Assembly: GCF_018736085.1 (NCBI RefSeq)
Contig: NZ_CP076134.1
Span: forward strand, 4,474,501-4,538,500
DNA length: 64,000 nucleotides
Reading direction: 5' to 3'
Source of the DNA: Bradyrhizobium sediminis
GTDB taxonomy: Bacteria > Pseudomonadota > Alphaproteobacteria > Rhizobiales > Xanthobacteraceae
The notes under the pieces were generated by a model that ran no database searches, was not told the DNA's origin, and worked only from the letters and a program-made list of their open reading frames with translations. The position numbers were made by a program, and so were the translations under genes. This document shows, piece by piece, positions 43,858-53,292 of the stretch. The first letter of the stretch is position 1, and each line of letters starts with the position of its first letter.

Positions 43858-44492
43858 GCGCGGTCGACCCGGCCGCGCCGCGCCGGTCCTGGCTGGTGCG
43901 TCTCTGGCATTTCATCGTCGAATTGTGGGGCGTGCTGCGCCGGCCGAGTTCGGTGTTCGGGCTCGGCCTGCTGGTGTTCGCCGGCTTCGTTGCCGGCGTG
44001 ATCTTCTGGGGCGGCTTCAATACCGCGCTGGAGCTGACCAACACCGAGAAATTCTGCACCGGCTGTCATGAGATGCGCGACAACGTGTTCGCGGAGCTGA
44101 AGACCACCATTCACTTCTCCAACCGCTCCGGCGTCCGCGCCAGCTGCCCGGATTGCCACGTCCCGCACAACTGGACCGACAAGATCGCGCGCAAGATGCA
44201 GGCTTCGAAGGAAGTCTGGGGCCATTTGTTCGGCACCATCAACACCCGCGAGAAATTCGTCGATCACCGGCTCGAGCTGGCGCTGCACGAATGGGCGCGG
44301 CTGAAGGCCAATGACTCCCTGGAATGCCGCAACTGCCACAGCACGGAGTCGATGGACATCACCAAGCAGTCGCCGCGCGCTTCGGTGGCGCATAAGCGTT
44401 TCCTGTTCACGGGCGAGAAGACCTGCATCGACTGCCACAAGGGCATTGCCCACCATCTGCCCGACATGCGCGGCGTCCCGGGCTGGCAATAG
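43854..44492 (+). CDS. napC: NapC, tetra-haem quinol dehydrogenase
   Basis: A 212-residue membrane-anchored cytochrome c of the NapC/NirT family. One N-terminal membrane helix ([20 protein letters not shown]) is followed by four CxxCH motifs at Cys68-71, Cys98-101, Cys158-161 and Cys191-194. It oxidises the quinol pool and passes electrons to NapB/NapA, so nitrate reduction is linked to respiration without proton pumping. It overlaps napB by 4 bp and is the last gene of the operon; napF, napG and napH are absent, as in other rhizobial napEDABC sets. Confidence 0.97.
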   Translation: MSAVDPAAPRRSWLVRLWHFIVELWGVLRRPSSVFGLGLLVFAGFVAGVIFWGGFNTALELTNTEKFCTGCHEMRDNVFAELKTTIHFSNRSGVRASCPDCHVPHNWTDKIARKMQASKEVWGHLFGTINTREKFVDHRLELALHEWARLKANDSLECRNCHSTESMDITKQSPRASVAHKRFLFTGEKTCIDCHKGIAHHLPDMRGVPGWQ

Positions 44493-44623
44493 GCCCGGTT
44501 TTGCCCACGAATTCGCGGGCCCCGGCTGGCCGCCGGCGGCTTGCGCCTTCGGCATGAATGGTTAGCTTGCGGGGTAGTTGAGTCGCGGTCCACGGCCGCG
44601 CGAACGCCCCCATTCGAGACCCC

Positions 44624-45733
44624 ATGCCCACTTTCACGCCGCATCAGGATTCCGCGCTGAAGGCTGTTGCCGACTGGCTGAAGGCAAAGCCCGGCAGGAA
44701 CGGCACGCCGCCGGTGTTCCGGCTGTTCGGGTTTGCCGGCACCGGCAAGACCACGCTGGCGCGGCACATCGCCGAAGGCGTCGAGGGCGAAGTGAGGTTC
44801 GCCGCCTTCACCGGCAAGGCGGCGCTGGTGATGCGCAACAAGGGCTGCGACAACGCCTCCACCATTCACTCGCTGATCTACCGCGCCCGCGAATCCGGCG
44901 TCGAGCAGCCGAGTTTCGAGCTTTGGGACGACGCGCCCGCCTCGAAAGCCAAGCTGATCGTGATCGACGAATGCTCGATGGTGGACGCCGAACTGGGGCG
45001 CGACCTGATGTCGTTCGATTGCCCGCTGCTGGTGCTCGGCGACCCCGCGCAACTGCCGCCGATCCAGGGCGGCGGCTTCTTCACCGACTGCGAGCCCGAC
45101 GTGATGCTGACCGAGGTGCATCGCCAGGCGCAGGACGACCCCATCATCCGGATGTCGATGGACGTGCGCGAGGGCCGCGAACTCGACATCGGCCGCTACG
45201 GCGAAAGCCAGGTGGTGTCGCGCAACGAACTCGATCCCGACCGGGTGATGAGCGCCGACCAGGTGCTGGTCGGGCGCAACAACACGCGGCGCGCCTACAA
45301 CATGCGGGTGCGGCAGAAGCAGAACATCGAGGATCCGTTGCCGGTCGCCGGCGACAAGCTGGTGTGCCTGCGCAACAACCGCAAGAAGGGCCTGTTCAAT
45401 GGCGGGCTGTGGCGGGTGAAATCGCGCGCGGCGTCGAAATCCAAGATCATCACCATGCGCCTGTCGCCCGACGAGGACTTCGGCCACAAGGTGACGAAAG
45501 TCTCGGTGCGCGGCGACTGTTTCGGCGGCGCCATCGAGACCATTCCGTGGGAGCAGCGCAAGCCCTACGACGAGTTCGACTACGGCTACGTGCTCACGGT
45601 GCACAAATCGCAGGGCTCGCAATGGGACGACGTCGTGCTGTTCGACGAGAGCTTCGCGTTCCAGGACAGCCGCGCACGGTGGCTCTACACCGGCATCACC
45701 CGGGCGGCGAAGCGGCTGAGCGTGGTGGTGTAG
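44624..45733 (+). CDS. RecD-like ATP-dependent DNA helicase
   Basis: A 369-residue superfamily-1B helicase. Motif I is GFAGTGKTTL (residues 36-45), motif II is LIVIDECSMVD, and the C-terminal UvrD-type region contains VLTVHKSQGSQWDDVVLFDE and WLYTGITRAAKRLSVVV. It is much shorter than RecD and lacks its N-terminal part, matching the small stand-alone RecD2-like helicases of alphaproteobacteria. It probably acts in DNA repair or replication as a 5-prime-to-3-prime helicase, but no RecBC partner is encoded nearby. It stands alone between nap and a palindromic repeat. Confidence 0.88.
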   Translation: MPTFTPHQDSALKAVADWLKAKPGRNGTPPVFRLFGFAGTGKTTLARHIAEGVEGEVRFAAFTGKAALVMRNKGCDNASTIHSLIYRARESGVEQPSFELWDDAPASKAKLIVIDECSMVDAELGRDLMSFDCPLLVLGDPAQLPPIQGGGFFTDCEPDVMLTEVHRQAQDDPIIRMSMDVREGRELDIGRYGESQVVSRNELDPDRVMSADQVLVGRNNTRRAYNMRVRQKQNIEDPLPVAGDKLVCLRNNRKKGLFNGGLWRVKSRAASKSKIITMRLSPDEDFGHKVTKVSVRGDCFGGAIETIPWEQRKPYDEFDYGYVLTVHKSQGSQWDDVVLFDESFAFQDSRARWLYTGITRAAKRLSVVV

Positions 45734-45753
45734 GGCTGGCCTCCGCTCTCTCC

Positions 45754-45852
45754 ACGTCATTGCGAGCGCAGCGAAGCAATCCAGCTTTCTTGAAACGAGA
45801 AGGTAGTAAGTAAGCTGGATTGCTTCGTCGCAAGAGCTCCTCGCAATGACGT
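45754..45852. repeat. Long hairpin repeat (CGTCATTGCGAG type)
   Basis: Arms of about 40 bp, beginning ACGTCATTGCGAG and ending CTCGCAATGACGT, carry GAAGCAATCCAGCTT and its complement AAGCTGGATTGCTTC. The loop is AT-rich. A relative lies at 46829-46945 on the other side of msrA. It occupies the 366-bp gap before msrA, in which no gene is seen. Confidence 0.85.
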
Positions 45853-46099
45853 TTAGGGATCGCGACTCGCTGCTTTGATTGGAATTCCTGCTTTCCCCAC
45901 CAGCCGCTCAATTCACCGGTGCGGCTGGCCCGCTAACGCCCTGGCATAGCGCCGCTCTTGTTCACGAACTCGTGTGCTTTCCGCCGTAACAACGCGCGCT
46001 CCGCCGCGTATCTTGGGGCATCGAGTGGAGCTACAGATTGCAAAGCGCGGCTTCCGCCCCAGACTGTCCACCAATCCGCTGACACCCAGAGGAACCCCC

Positions 46100-46816
46100 A
46101 TGTCCCGCAGCCTCAACCGCCTCTCGCTCTGTGCCGCCGCCATCGGCGCGCTGGCGATTTCAGCGTTGTCGATCGCGCCCTCGCGTGCCGCCGAGGATGC
46201 CGTGATCATTCCCGCGCCCACCACCGACGTCCAGGCGGCCGACGGCATCCAGACCGCTGTGATCGCCGGCGGCTGCTTCTGGGGCGTGCAGGGCGTGTTC
46301 CAGCATACGGCCGGCGTCGTCAACGCCGTCTCCGGCTATGCCGGCGGCAGCAAGGCGACCGCCAACTACACCCTGGTCAGTTCAGGCGCGACCGGCCATG
46401 CCGAAGTCGTCGAGATCAAGTATGACCCGAAGAAGATCAGCTACGGCAAGATCCTGCAGATCTTCTTCTCGGTGGTGCACGATCCGACCCAGCTGAACCG
46501 GCAGGGACCGGACTCCGGCACGCAGTATCGTTCGGCTATCTTCACCACTTCCGACCAGCAGAAGAAGGTCGCGGAGGCCTATATCGCCCAGCTCAACGCC
46601 GCCAAGGTCTACAGGAAGCCGATCGTGACCAGGATCGGGCCGCTGGAGGCGTTCTATCCGGCAGAGGCCTATCATCAGGATTACCTGACACTGCACCCGA
46701 ACCAGCCCTATATTGCCTATAATGACATTCCCAAGGTCGAAAACCTGAAGAAGATTTTCGCCGAGAACTACATCGAGAAGCCGACGCTGGTGAGCAGCGC
46801 CAAGGTTACCAACTGA
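46100..46816 (+). CDS. msrA: Exported peptide methionine sulfoxide reductase MsrA
   Basis: A 238-residue enzyme that repairs oxidised methionine (S-sulfoxide). Unlike the usual cytoplasmic MsrA, it begins with a signal peptide (LSLCAAAIGALAISALSIAP, cleavage near SRAAE), so it should act in the periplasm. The catalytic Cys is in the GGCFWG motif, followed by GVQGVFQHTAGVVNAVSGYA and QLNRQGPDSGTQYRSAIFTT. The C-terminus includes AEAYHQDYLTLHPNQPYIAY. The ATG at 46100 is preferred; an upstream in-frame start would spoil the signal peptide. MsrB follows after a palindromic repeat. Confidence 0.94.
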   Translation: MSRSLNRLSLCAAAIGALAISALSIAPSRAAEDAVIIPAPTTDVQAADGIQTAVIAGGCFWGVQGVFQHTAGVVNAVSGYAGGSKATANYTLVSSGATGHAEVVEIKYDPKKISYGKILQIFFSVVHDPTQLNRQGPDSGTQYRSAIFTTSDQQKKVAEAYIAQLNAAKVYRKPIVTRIGPLEAFYPAEAYHQDYLTLHPNQPYIAYNDIPKVENLKKIFAENYIEKPTLVSSAKVTN

Positions 46817-46828
46817 AACAATGCTTCC

Positions 46829-46945
46829 CGTCATTGCGAGGAGCGCAGCGACGAAGCAATCCATAGTGCTTCCCTCACACTGGATTGCTTCGCGGAGTTT
46901 ATCATCGGGCGGCGCTTCGCGCCGACCCGTGGGCTCGCAATGACG
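46829..46945. repeat. Hairpin repeat between msrA and msrB (CGTCATTGCGAG type)
   Basis: Begins CGTCATTGCGAGGAGCGCAG and ends GGGCTCGCAATGACG. The arms carry GAAGCAATCCA and TGGATTGCTTC. The right arm is interrupted by an extra GC-rich stretch (about 46895-46931). It is the same family as the repeat at 45754-45852. Confidence 0.82.
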
Positions 46946-46967
46946 ATCCAAATCTCAAGGAGACTCC

Positions 46968-47381
46968 ATGCCCGACACCAAATCGATGACCGGCAAGATC
47001 GAGAAGAGCGAGGCCGAGTGGCGCAAGGAGCTGACGCCGATGCAGTATGCGGTGCTGCGCGAGAAGGCGACCGAGCGGCCGTTCTCCGGCGAGTACGAGC
47101 ATGAGCAGCGCGCCGGCACCTATACCTGCGCCGGCTGCGGCCAGACGCTGTTCGAATCGGATGCCAAGTTCGATTCCGGCTGCGGCTGGCCGAGCTTCAC
47201 CGCGCCGGCGGCGGAGAGCCATGTCGACGAGGAGCGCGACATCAGCCACGGCATGATCCGGACCGAAGTGTTGTGCTCGAAATGCAACGGCCATCTCGGC
47301 CACGTCTTCGACGACGGCCCCGGCCCGACCGGGCTGCGCTACTGCATCAATTCGGCGGCGCTGAAGCTGCAGCCGAAATAA
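46968..47381 (+). CDS. msrB: Peptide methionine sulfoxide reductase MsrB
   Basis: A 137-residue enzyme acting on methionine R-sulfoxide. The zinc-binding Cys pairs are CAGCGQ and [12 protein letters not shown]. The catalytic segment is [16 protein letters not shown], and the substrate region is [20 protein letters not shown]. No signal peptide is present, so it is cytoplasmic, in contrast to the exported MsrA upstream. AAGGAGA lies 7 nt before the start. The pair together covers both sulfoxide forms, but in two compartments. Confidence 0.96.
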   Translation: MPDTKSMTGKIEKSEAEWRKELTPMQYAVLREKATERPFSGEYEHEQRAGTYTCAGCGQTLFESDAKFDSGCGWPSFTAPAAESHVDEERDISHGMIRTEVLCSKCNGHLGHVFDDGPGPTGLRYCINSAALKLQPK

Positions 47382-47404
47382 TACGGCGGCGGGTGTCACT
47401 CACT

Positions 47405-47494
47405 CGTCATGCGCGGGCTTGACCCGCGCATCCATCAAAAGAAGAACAGTTTTTTCGAGGTGATGGATTGCCGGGTCAAGCCCGGCAATGACGG
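47405..47494. repeat. Hairpin repeat after msrB (CGTCATG...GGGCTTG type)
   Basis: Arms CGTCATGCGCGGGCTTGACC and the matching GGTCAAGCCCGGCAATGACG, with GATGGAT-type inner arms, enclose an A/T-rich loop. It is the same family as the hairpin split by the IS4 element near 5905-7353. It could end the msrB transcript. Confidence 0.82.
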
Positions 47495-47647
47495 CAGATG
47501 GGTCGGGCGAAAGTCCGTCAATATAATCTCTCCCATGTTCGAACGTATCGTCCGCCCCGTGCGACCAAATACCGGTCGCGCGGGGCATTTGTTTCCTTGG
47601 TCAAGGTCTTTCGGCTTGTCCGCGCCCAAGCCCCGGGAAAGTCTGAA

Positions 47648-48025
47648 ATGTCCAAAACCTCCACGCGCCTGTTGCTTGGAATTGGCCTCGCCGGCCTCAT
47701 CATGGAGAGCACTGTGATCCAGCCCGCCTTTGCCGCCGACAAGGTCTCCCTGTTCAAGGTCATCACCTCGAAGGATGAAATCGTCATCGGGATGACCGAC
47801 GACGAACTGGCGAAGCTCGAAGGCAACAACGCCGGCGGGATCGCCAAGATGCTGGTGGCCAAGGGCTCGATGAGCGTGTGGCAATATGCGGTGCGCAAGG
47901 CGCCGACCGGCGACCTCGAGCAGGCGCCGCTGCGCCAGGTCGGACTGATTGCGAGCGAGTCGCTCCGCGTCGAACCCTACGCCTCGCCGCTGAAGATCGT
48001 GCCGATCGAGGACGGCAAGAAGTAG
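47648..48025 (+). CDS. Small exported protein of unknown function
   Basis: A 125-residue protein starting MSKTSTRLLLGIGLAGLIME, with a signal peptide ending in PAFAADK. The mature part of about 95 residues contains LFKVITSKDEIVIGMTDDEL, then MLVAKGSMSVWQYAVRKAPT and QVGLIASESLRVEPYASPLK. It has no Cys and no membrane segment. I recognise no named domain, though the pattern looks like a conserved periplasmic protein of Bradyrhizobiaceae. The start is chosen at the ATG that begins the signal peptide; the open frame runs further upstream without support. It is not obviously linked to neighbours. Confidence 0.72.
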   Translation: MSKTSTRLLLGIGLAGLIMESTVIQPAFAADKVSLFKVITSKDEIVIGMTDDELAKLEGNNAGGIAKMLVAKGSMSVWQYAVRKAPTGDLEQAPLRQVGLIASESLRVEPYASPLKIVPIEDGKK

Positions 48026-48105
48026 CAAGTCGGGAATTCGACGCCCCCTTCGCTCCCGGGCAGAAACTGGGGCTTGGCAAGACGTCCGCCACAACCGTAT
48101 AGACC

Positions 48106-48170
48106 GGGCGATCCAGTACGCCGCGGCTTCACGGCACCATGGCTGGCGTCTCTGGAATACTGGGTCGCCC
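48106..48170. repeat. Hairpin repeat (GGGCGATCCAGTA type)
   Basis: GGGCGATCCAGTA and TACTGGGTCGCCC pair over 13 bp with one G-T mismatch across a 39-nt loop. It lies in the gap before the DUF3309 gene and resembles dispersed Bradyrhizobium repeats. Confidence 0.7.
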
Positions 48171-48202
48171 CAAAAGGCCGGTACCGAACTCGCATGAGCG
48201 GC

Positions 48203-48225
48203 ATGGTTCCCCGCGGTGGAACCAT
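48203..48225. promoter_or_regulatory. Hairpin in the leader of the DUF3309 gene
   Basis: ATGGTTCC and GGAACCAT form a perfect 8-bp stem around a 7-nt loop, about 75 bp upstream of the start codon. It could be a leader structure or part of a promoter region; no further evidence is available. Confidence 0.4.
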
Positions 48226-48300
48226 CGCCCGGGATATGCTTTGCTTGGGGCAGGCCGGGCGGCAGATCTCGTTCGCCGGCCGCCTTTCGGGGAGAGTGCC

Positions 48301-48465
48301 ATGTCGCTCGGAACGATACTCATCATCATCCTAATTATAATCCTGCTCGGCGGCTACAGCGGCCGGTTCGGCGGCTATGGCTTTGGCATGGGCCATTCCG
48401 GAATGGGGCTCGGCGGCGTCATTCTGGTCGTGCTGATCGTCCTGGTGCTGCTCCGCAAGCTCTGA
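48301..48465 (+). CDS. DUF3309-type small membrane protein
   Basis: A 54-residue protein consisting of two hydrophobic segments around a Gly-rich turn: MSLGTILIIILIIILLGGY, then FGGYGFGMGHSGMGLGG and VILVVLIVLVLLRKL. This is the DUF3309 pattern of small proteobacterial membrane proteins, often stress-induced and of unknown role. The start follows GGGGAGAG by 6 nt. Longer open frames on both sides are not supported. It is isolated, with a hairpin and a repeat upstream. Confidence 0.85.
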   Translation: MSLGTILIIILIIILLGGYSGRFGGYGFGMGHSGMGLGGVILVVLIVLVLLRKL

Positions 48466-48682
48466 TCACGACAAGACATTGAAATAACAGGATTAATTTC
48501 GGTCACGGTATCGGGGTGCCCGGATTCATCATCCCGCCCGTCAGGAGTCGCATTTCTGGCAAACGGGCTTATATTAAAGACTGTCCTGAAATGACGTGTG
48601 CCGGCGCGGCCTTGAACCCACCCGCACGATACGTTCGCGATTGCGAACCGCGTTCCCACGAAAAGATTAGAGGTCACTGACC

Positions 48683-48979
48683 ATGGCTGCCTTCAGTTAC
48701 AATACTGCCGCCGAGTTGTTCCCTGCCGCGATCCGCAAGAAGAAGCGGGCCGGATTCGCCTATCGGCGATTTGGCACCGCGGCTGAAGCGGTTCGCTTCG
48801 CGATCGAGGAATTGCCGGCGGATTCGCTGAACGGCGCCTATCTGCAGGTCGACGAGGCCCGCTTCGACCAGAGCGGCATCCGCACGCTCTATGAGAGCCA
48901 GGATTTCCCGCTGCCTCGCCGTCCGCGTGCGCCCGAGCCCGCGCCTGCCGGCAACGACGCCGACGCCGACGCCGCGTAA
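48683..48979 (+). CDS. Conserved small protein of unknown function
   Basis: A 98-residue cytoplasmic protein with no signal peptide. The first 70 residues are conserved-looking (FSYNTAAELFPAAIRKKKRA, RFGTAAEAVRFAIEELPADS and GAYLQVDEARFDQSGIRTLY), while the last 25 are Pro/Asp/Ala-rich and disordered. The basic patch IRKKKRAGFAYRR suggests nucleic acid or membrane contact. I do not recognise a family. It is followed by an intrinsic terminator and then by an IS630-type element. A 217-bp gap before it contains no gene. Confidence 0.75.
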   Translation: MAAFSYNTAAELFPAAIRKKKRAGFAYRRFGTAAEAVRFAIEELPADSLNGAYLQVDEARFDQSGIRTLYESQDFPLPRRPRAPEPAPAGNDADADAA

Positions 48980-48999
48980 CCTCACGCCTCAAAGCGCCC

Positions 49000-49034
49000 A
49001 TGCCCTCGGATCGGCTCCGGGGGCATTGCTTTTT
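49000..49034 (+). terminator. Intrinsic terminator
   Basis: ATGCCCTCGGA and TCCGGGGGCAT form an 11-bp stem (one G-T pair) around TCGGC, followed by TTGCTTTTT. It ends the gene at 48683-48979, 20 bp after its stop. Confidence 0.9.
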
Positions 49035-49081
49035 GCGGGTCCCGCGTTCCGTTGAGCAGCGCGGGCTAAAGCGTGATGGCA

Positions 49082-49705
49082 TTAGGTTCGATAGCCTGAA
49101 TTTTTGAGGTAGTTGGCGCATTCTTGGGGTGTGAAGGCGTTGAGCAACTGACCGATTACGGCGCAAACCGCATCGACGGTTCGCGCGGCGGCCTTTCGGA
49201 GCAGATGTTTGAGCTTGGCAAAGACCTGTTCGATCGGGTTCAGGTCGGGTGAGTATTTGGGCAGAAAGAACAGCTTGGCACCGGCAGAACGGATGAGCTG
49301 ACGCACGCTCTTGCTTTTGTGGCTGCCGAGATTGTCCATGACGACGATGTCGCCGGGCCGCAGGGTCGGCAGGAGAGCCTTTTCGACATAGGTCCGAAAG
49401 CTCTCGCCATCGATCGGTCCCTCGATGAACCATGGCGCATCGATCCGGTCATGGCGCAGGGCCGCCAGGAAGGTCATGGTCTTCCAGCGCCCGTGGGGAA
49501 CCTTGGCGGGCAGTCTGCGCCCGCGCAGTGCCCATCCCCGCAAGGGAGCCATATCGGTCCGGGTCCAGGTCTCGTCGATGAAGACCAGCCGCTCAGCTTC
49601 GACGCGACCTTGATACTTTGTCCACTGGGCCCGCCGCCGCGCCACGTCGGGACGATCGCGCTCGCCAGCCACCACGCTTTTTTTTGAAGCTGAGCTTCTC
49701 GGCAT
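49082..49705 (-). CDS. IS630-family transposase, C-terminal part
   Basis: The downstream of two overlapping reading frames that together make one transposase. It contains the DDE triad: Asp in RLVFIDETWTRTDMAPLRGW, Asp in GDIVVMDNLGSHKSKSVRQL, and Glu in YSPDLNPIEQVFAKLKHLLR, ending NYLKNSGYRT. A separate start here is unlikely; expression probably depends on slipping at the A8 run (49678-49685) from the upstream frame. With one A removed, a single 312-residue protein would result (LSFKK joined to SVVAGERDRPDVARR). So this copy is either frameshift-controlled or a one-base mutant. Confidence 0.85.
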   Translation of the reverse strand: MPRSSASKKSVVAGERDRPDVARRRAQWTKYQGRVEAERLVFIDETWTRTDMAPLRGWALRGRRLPAKVPHGRWKTMTFLAALRHDRIDAPWFIEGPIDGESFRTYVEKALLPTLRPGDIVVMDNLGSHKSKSVRQLIRSAGAKLFFLPKYSPDLNPIEQVFAKLKHLLRKAAARTVDAVCAVIGQLLNAFTPQECANYLKNSGYRT

Positions 49706-50021
49706 GCACGAAGTCCCACACCGAGTGGTAGTCGACCTTCAGGCCGCGTCCGGCGAGTTCGGCAACGAGCCCGCGTATGGTGAAATCACTGTCCCTGAGC
49801 CGCTGCGACAGCCAGACCGCGTGGTCTCCCGAAATTGCTTTCGGCTTGTGGCCACCCATCTGGCCAGGCTCAACGCTGCCGGTCTCCTCGACCCGCTGCA
49901 TCCAGCCGATGGCCGTGCTGATCGCGACCCCAAACCGCTTGGCGGCCTGATTGCGGGACATCCCTCCCTCAATTGCCGTCACGACACGCTTGCGCAAATC
50001 CAGAGAGTAAGGCTTGCCCAT
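49593..50021 (-). CDS. IS630-family transposase, N-terminal part
   Basis: The upstream frame of the split transposase, starting MGKPYSLDLRKRVVTAIEGG at 50021. It holds the DNA-binding helix-turn-helix (MSRNQAAKRFGVAISTAIGW) and the second winged-helix part (DFTIRGLVAELAGRGLKVDY, SVWDFVHAEKLSF). After the A8 run it continues out of phase and ends at 49593 with an Arg/Ser-rich tail that is not family-like. This part alone could bind the element ends and act as a repressor. The start matches other IS630 proteins. Confidence 0.83.
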   Translation of the reverse strand: MGKPYSLDLRKRVVTAIEGGMSRNQAAKRFGVAISTAIGWMQRVEETGSVEPGQMGGHKPKAISGDHAVWLSQRLRDSDFTIRGLVAELAGRGLKVDYHSVWDFVHAEKLSFKKKRGGWRARSSRRGAAAGPVDKVSRSRRS

Positions 50022-50112
50022 ACATGCTGGCCTCCTAACCCAGCCTGCATGGTGAATCAGAAACACGCTGATTTGGGAATCCCAAATCGATTCAACCTAA
50101 CCCCATCCCGCT

Positions 50113-50649
50113 TTAGCGCGGCTGCTTGTCCATCCAGCGCTTCAGCATCCGCACGTTACGCACATTGGCGCGGAACAGGACGTCGAAGGCGTCGCCGGCG
50201 ACCGGCACCAGTCCGACCACGCCGTCGAGCGCGACATTGCCGAGCATCCTTGCCGTGAGATGCCAGGGCGCGCCCAGCGCGCGCGCCTCGCGCACCAGCC
50301 ACAGCGAGATCGCCGTGGTGATGAGATCGCCGACCACCGGGATCAGTCCGATCAGCCCATCGATGCCGTAGCGGATATTGGTGCCGGGCACGATGAAGGC
50401 GACGTCGAGTAGTTTCGCCAGCGCATCGAGCCGCGCCATCCGCTGCTCGCGGGTGAGATCGGCAAACGGATTGGCGCTTGAATTGCCGAATTCGAAATGG
50501 AAGCCGCTCCCCTGCGGGCCCAGCGCCTCGGGGCGGATCTCGCGCCCCTCCTGATCGATGACCGGGCCACACGCCTGCGCGCCGCGGAACGTGGCGCCGG
50601 AGGCGCGGGCACGCGCGGCCCTGGGGAATATGATCTCTTCGTTCGACAT
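50113..50649 (-). CDS. DUF4112-domain membrane protein
   Basis: A 178-residue protein. The N-terminal half is variable. The DUF4112 domain occupies residues about 75-170: RLDALAKLLDVAFIVPGTNI, RYGIDGLIGLIPVVGDLITT, then GAPWHLTARMLGNVALDGVV and LVPVAGDAFDVLFRANVRNV. It probably lies in the inner membrane through two hydrophobic hairpins. The function is unknown. Its stop codon (TAA) is formed partly by the first base of the adjacent IS630 element; without the element the stop would have been TAG, so the protein is unchanged. A start 9 bp upstream is possible. Confidence 0.85.
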   Translation of the reverse strand: MSNEEIIFPRAARARASGATFRGAQACGPVIDQEGREIRPEALGPQGSGFHFEFGNSSANPFADLTREQRMARLDALAKLLDVAFIVPGTNIRYGIDGLIGLIPVVGDLITTAISLWLVREARALGAPWHLTARMLGNVALDGVVGLVPVAGDAFDVLFRANVRNVRMLKRWMDKQPR

Positions 50650-50703
50650 CGCCATCACATGGTAGCGCGCCGGACGAGCGCAAGCTGCGTCACGCGGTCG
50701 CGC

Positions 50704-51123
50704 TCATGCAGCCGGCACGGTTTGCGGCTCGGCGTATTTATGTGCCAGCCATGACGCGATCATCGCCGGGACCAGGCCCGGCAGGCCGTAGAGGATGAAC
50801 TGCACGGCGCCGGAGTCGGGCCCGCGCGATCCGAAGAGCAATTCCGACGCGACGAAGGCGAGCGCGCCGACGATCAGCATCCGCGCGACCGGGCCGATCC
50901 GTTTGACGTGGAGCAGAATATCGTCCACCGCCGCCATCATCAGCGCCGGCACGATGCCGAACAGATAGGCGTATTGCAGCGTTCTCGCGAACACTGCGAG
51001 CAGCTTCTTGATTTCCCCGATGTTGGTCTGGGTCCAGTAGCCCGACGTGTAGGTGGTCGCCAGCAGCAGCAGGAATCCGCCGAGGAAGGGGCCGAGGGCT
51101 GCGAAAATCAGATAGCGTTTCAT
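50704..51123 (-). CDS. Small integral membrane protein, unknown
   Basis: A 139-residue protein with four likely membrane segments: RYLIFAALGPFLGGFLLLLA, then TLQYAYLFGIVPALMMAAVD, MLIVGALAFVASELLFG and QFILYGLPGLVPAMIASWLA. It starts MKRYLIF and ends in a short polar tail. It resembles DUF5413-like proteins of Bradyrhizobium, but that assignment is from memory and weak. It lies 55 bp upstream of the DUF4112 gene on the same strand; both are small membrane proteins, so they may be co-expressed. Confidence 0.72.
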   Translation of the reverse strand: MKRYLIFAALGPFLGGFLLLLATTYTSGYWTQTNIGEIKKLLAVFARTLQYAYLFGIVPALMMAAVDDILLHVKRIGPVARMLIVGALAFVASELLFGSRGPDSGAVQFILYGLPGLVPAMIASWLAHKYAEPQTVPAA

Positions 51124-51234
51124 GATTTACTTTCGTGTCTTTTGGCCAGCATAACGATTTTCGCTACGGTGCAAACCCATTTAAGCCGATCCCAGCCGCA
51201 CAGGGTAGAGATTCCATCCTCACCCGCGCGCGCC

Positions 51235-51279
51235 CGTCGGTGACCTTGATGGCCAGCGCCGACAGCGGCGTGCCGCGGG
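51235..51279. pseudogene. Short duplicated fragment of the gene at 53293-54915
   Basis: About 45 bp here match 53482-53526 with two mismatches (encoding, on the reverse strand, part of the segment TPLSALAVKVTDG). The surrounding 620-bp gap (51124-51743) has no intact gene and no other similarity that I can see. The two copies flank the IS110-type element, suggesting a past rearrangement. Confidence 0.6.
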
Positions 51280-51743
51280 CTGATCAAAGCGCGAACTGCT
51301 TCGCCTCGCGCGCAAGCGAAATCTTGCGACCCGGCCGCGACATAACAACCCGTCGAGGCTGGGCAAATCATCTCTATAGCTCCGCGCGTCTCACCCGATG
51401 AGAGGGGCGGGTCGCGATCGTCACGAACGCGCGGTGGGATGCGGTGGACGCGGGAGCTACGACTGACGAGCGTGGCTCAAGCGGACGGCGAAGCCGTGTG
51501 GTCCTGAACGCCTCGAGGTTGGCTTCAAGTTCGCGGGAAGCAAAACTTCCCGCGGATGACGGTGACAAGCAAATCCTGATCGCCGGGGAGCAACTGTATT
51601 TTACGTAGACCTGTGATCGGCCGGCCTCAAGGCTGGCGCTGCGCGCCACCGCCTTCGGCGGCTGACGGCCTTGACCCCGTCCGCTCACCGGTCTTTTGGC
51701 TTTGCATGCGCTCGGTCCTGGACCGAGCGCAGGGTTCGCTCGA

Positions 51744-53141
<1,398 letters not shown>

Positions 53142-53227
53142 GTAGGGTGGGTTAGCGCAGCGTAACCCACCAGTGTCTCACCCTGCGCACAGATGGTGGG
53201 TTACGCCTTCGGCTAACCCACCCTACC
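53142..53227. repeat. Hairpin repeat (GTAGGGTGGGTTAGC type)
   Basis: CGTAGGGTGGGTTAGC...GCGTAACCCACCA and its complement TGGTGGGTTACGC...GGCTAACCCACCCTACC form a long hairpin just before the gene at 53293. This motif is a common dispersed intergenic repeat in bradyrhizobia and other bacteria. Confidence 0.85.
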
Positions 53228-53292
53228 GCCCTACTTCAGTCCCGTAGCCCGGATGGAGCGCTTGCGAAATCCGGGGCGGGCTTAACGCAAGT

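Larger units (their letters stand above)
49069..50113 (-). mobile_element. IS630-family insertion sequence
   Basis: A 1045-bp element bounded by a TA dinucleotide on each side (49067-49068 and 50114-50115), the signature of IS630/Tc1 insertion. The ends are imperfect inverted repeats: AAGCGTGATGGCATTAGGTT on the left and, on the right (complement), AAGCGGGATGGGGTTAGGTT. It carries one transposase split over two frames at a run of eight T (eight A on the coding strand). Its right TA overlaps the stop codon of the DUF4112 gene. Confidence 0.88.

Noticed and set aside
45754..47494. Hairpins around msrA/msrB as a CRISPR or phage attachment signal
   Set aside because: They match general intergenic palindromes, with no cas, integrase or direct repeats.
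51400..51743. A gene downstream of the IS110 transposase
   Set aside because: Only short frames without ribosome sites or recognisable domains are present; the palindrome CTCGGTCC/GGACCGAG near 51711-51728 may belong to the element end.
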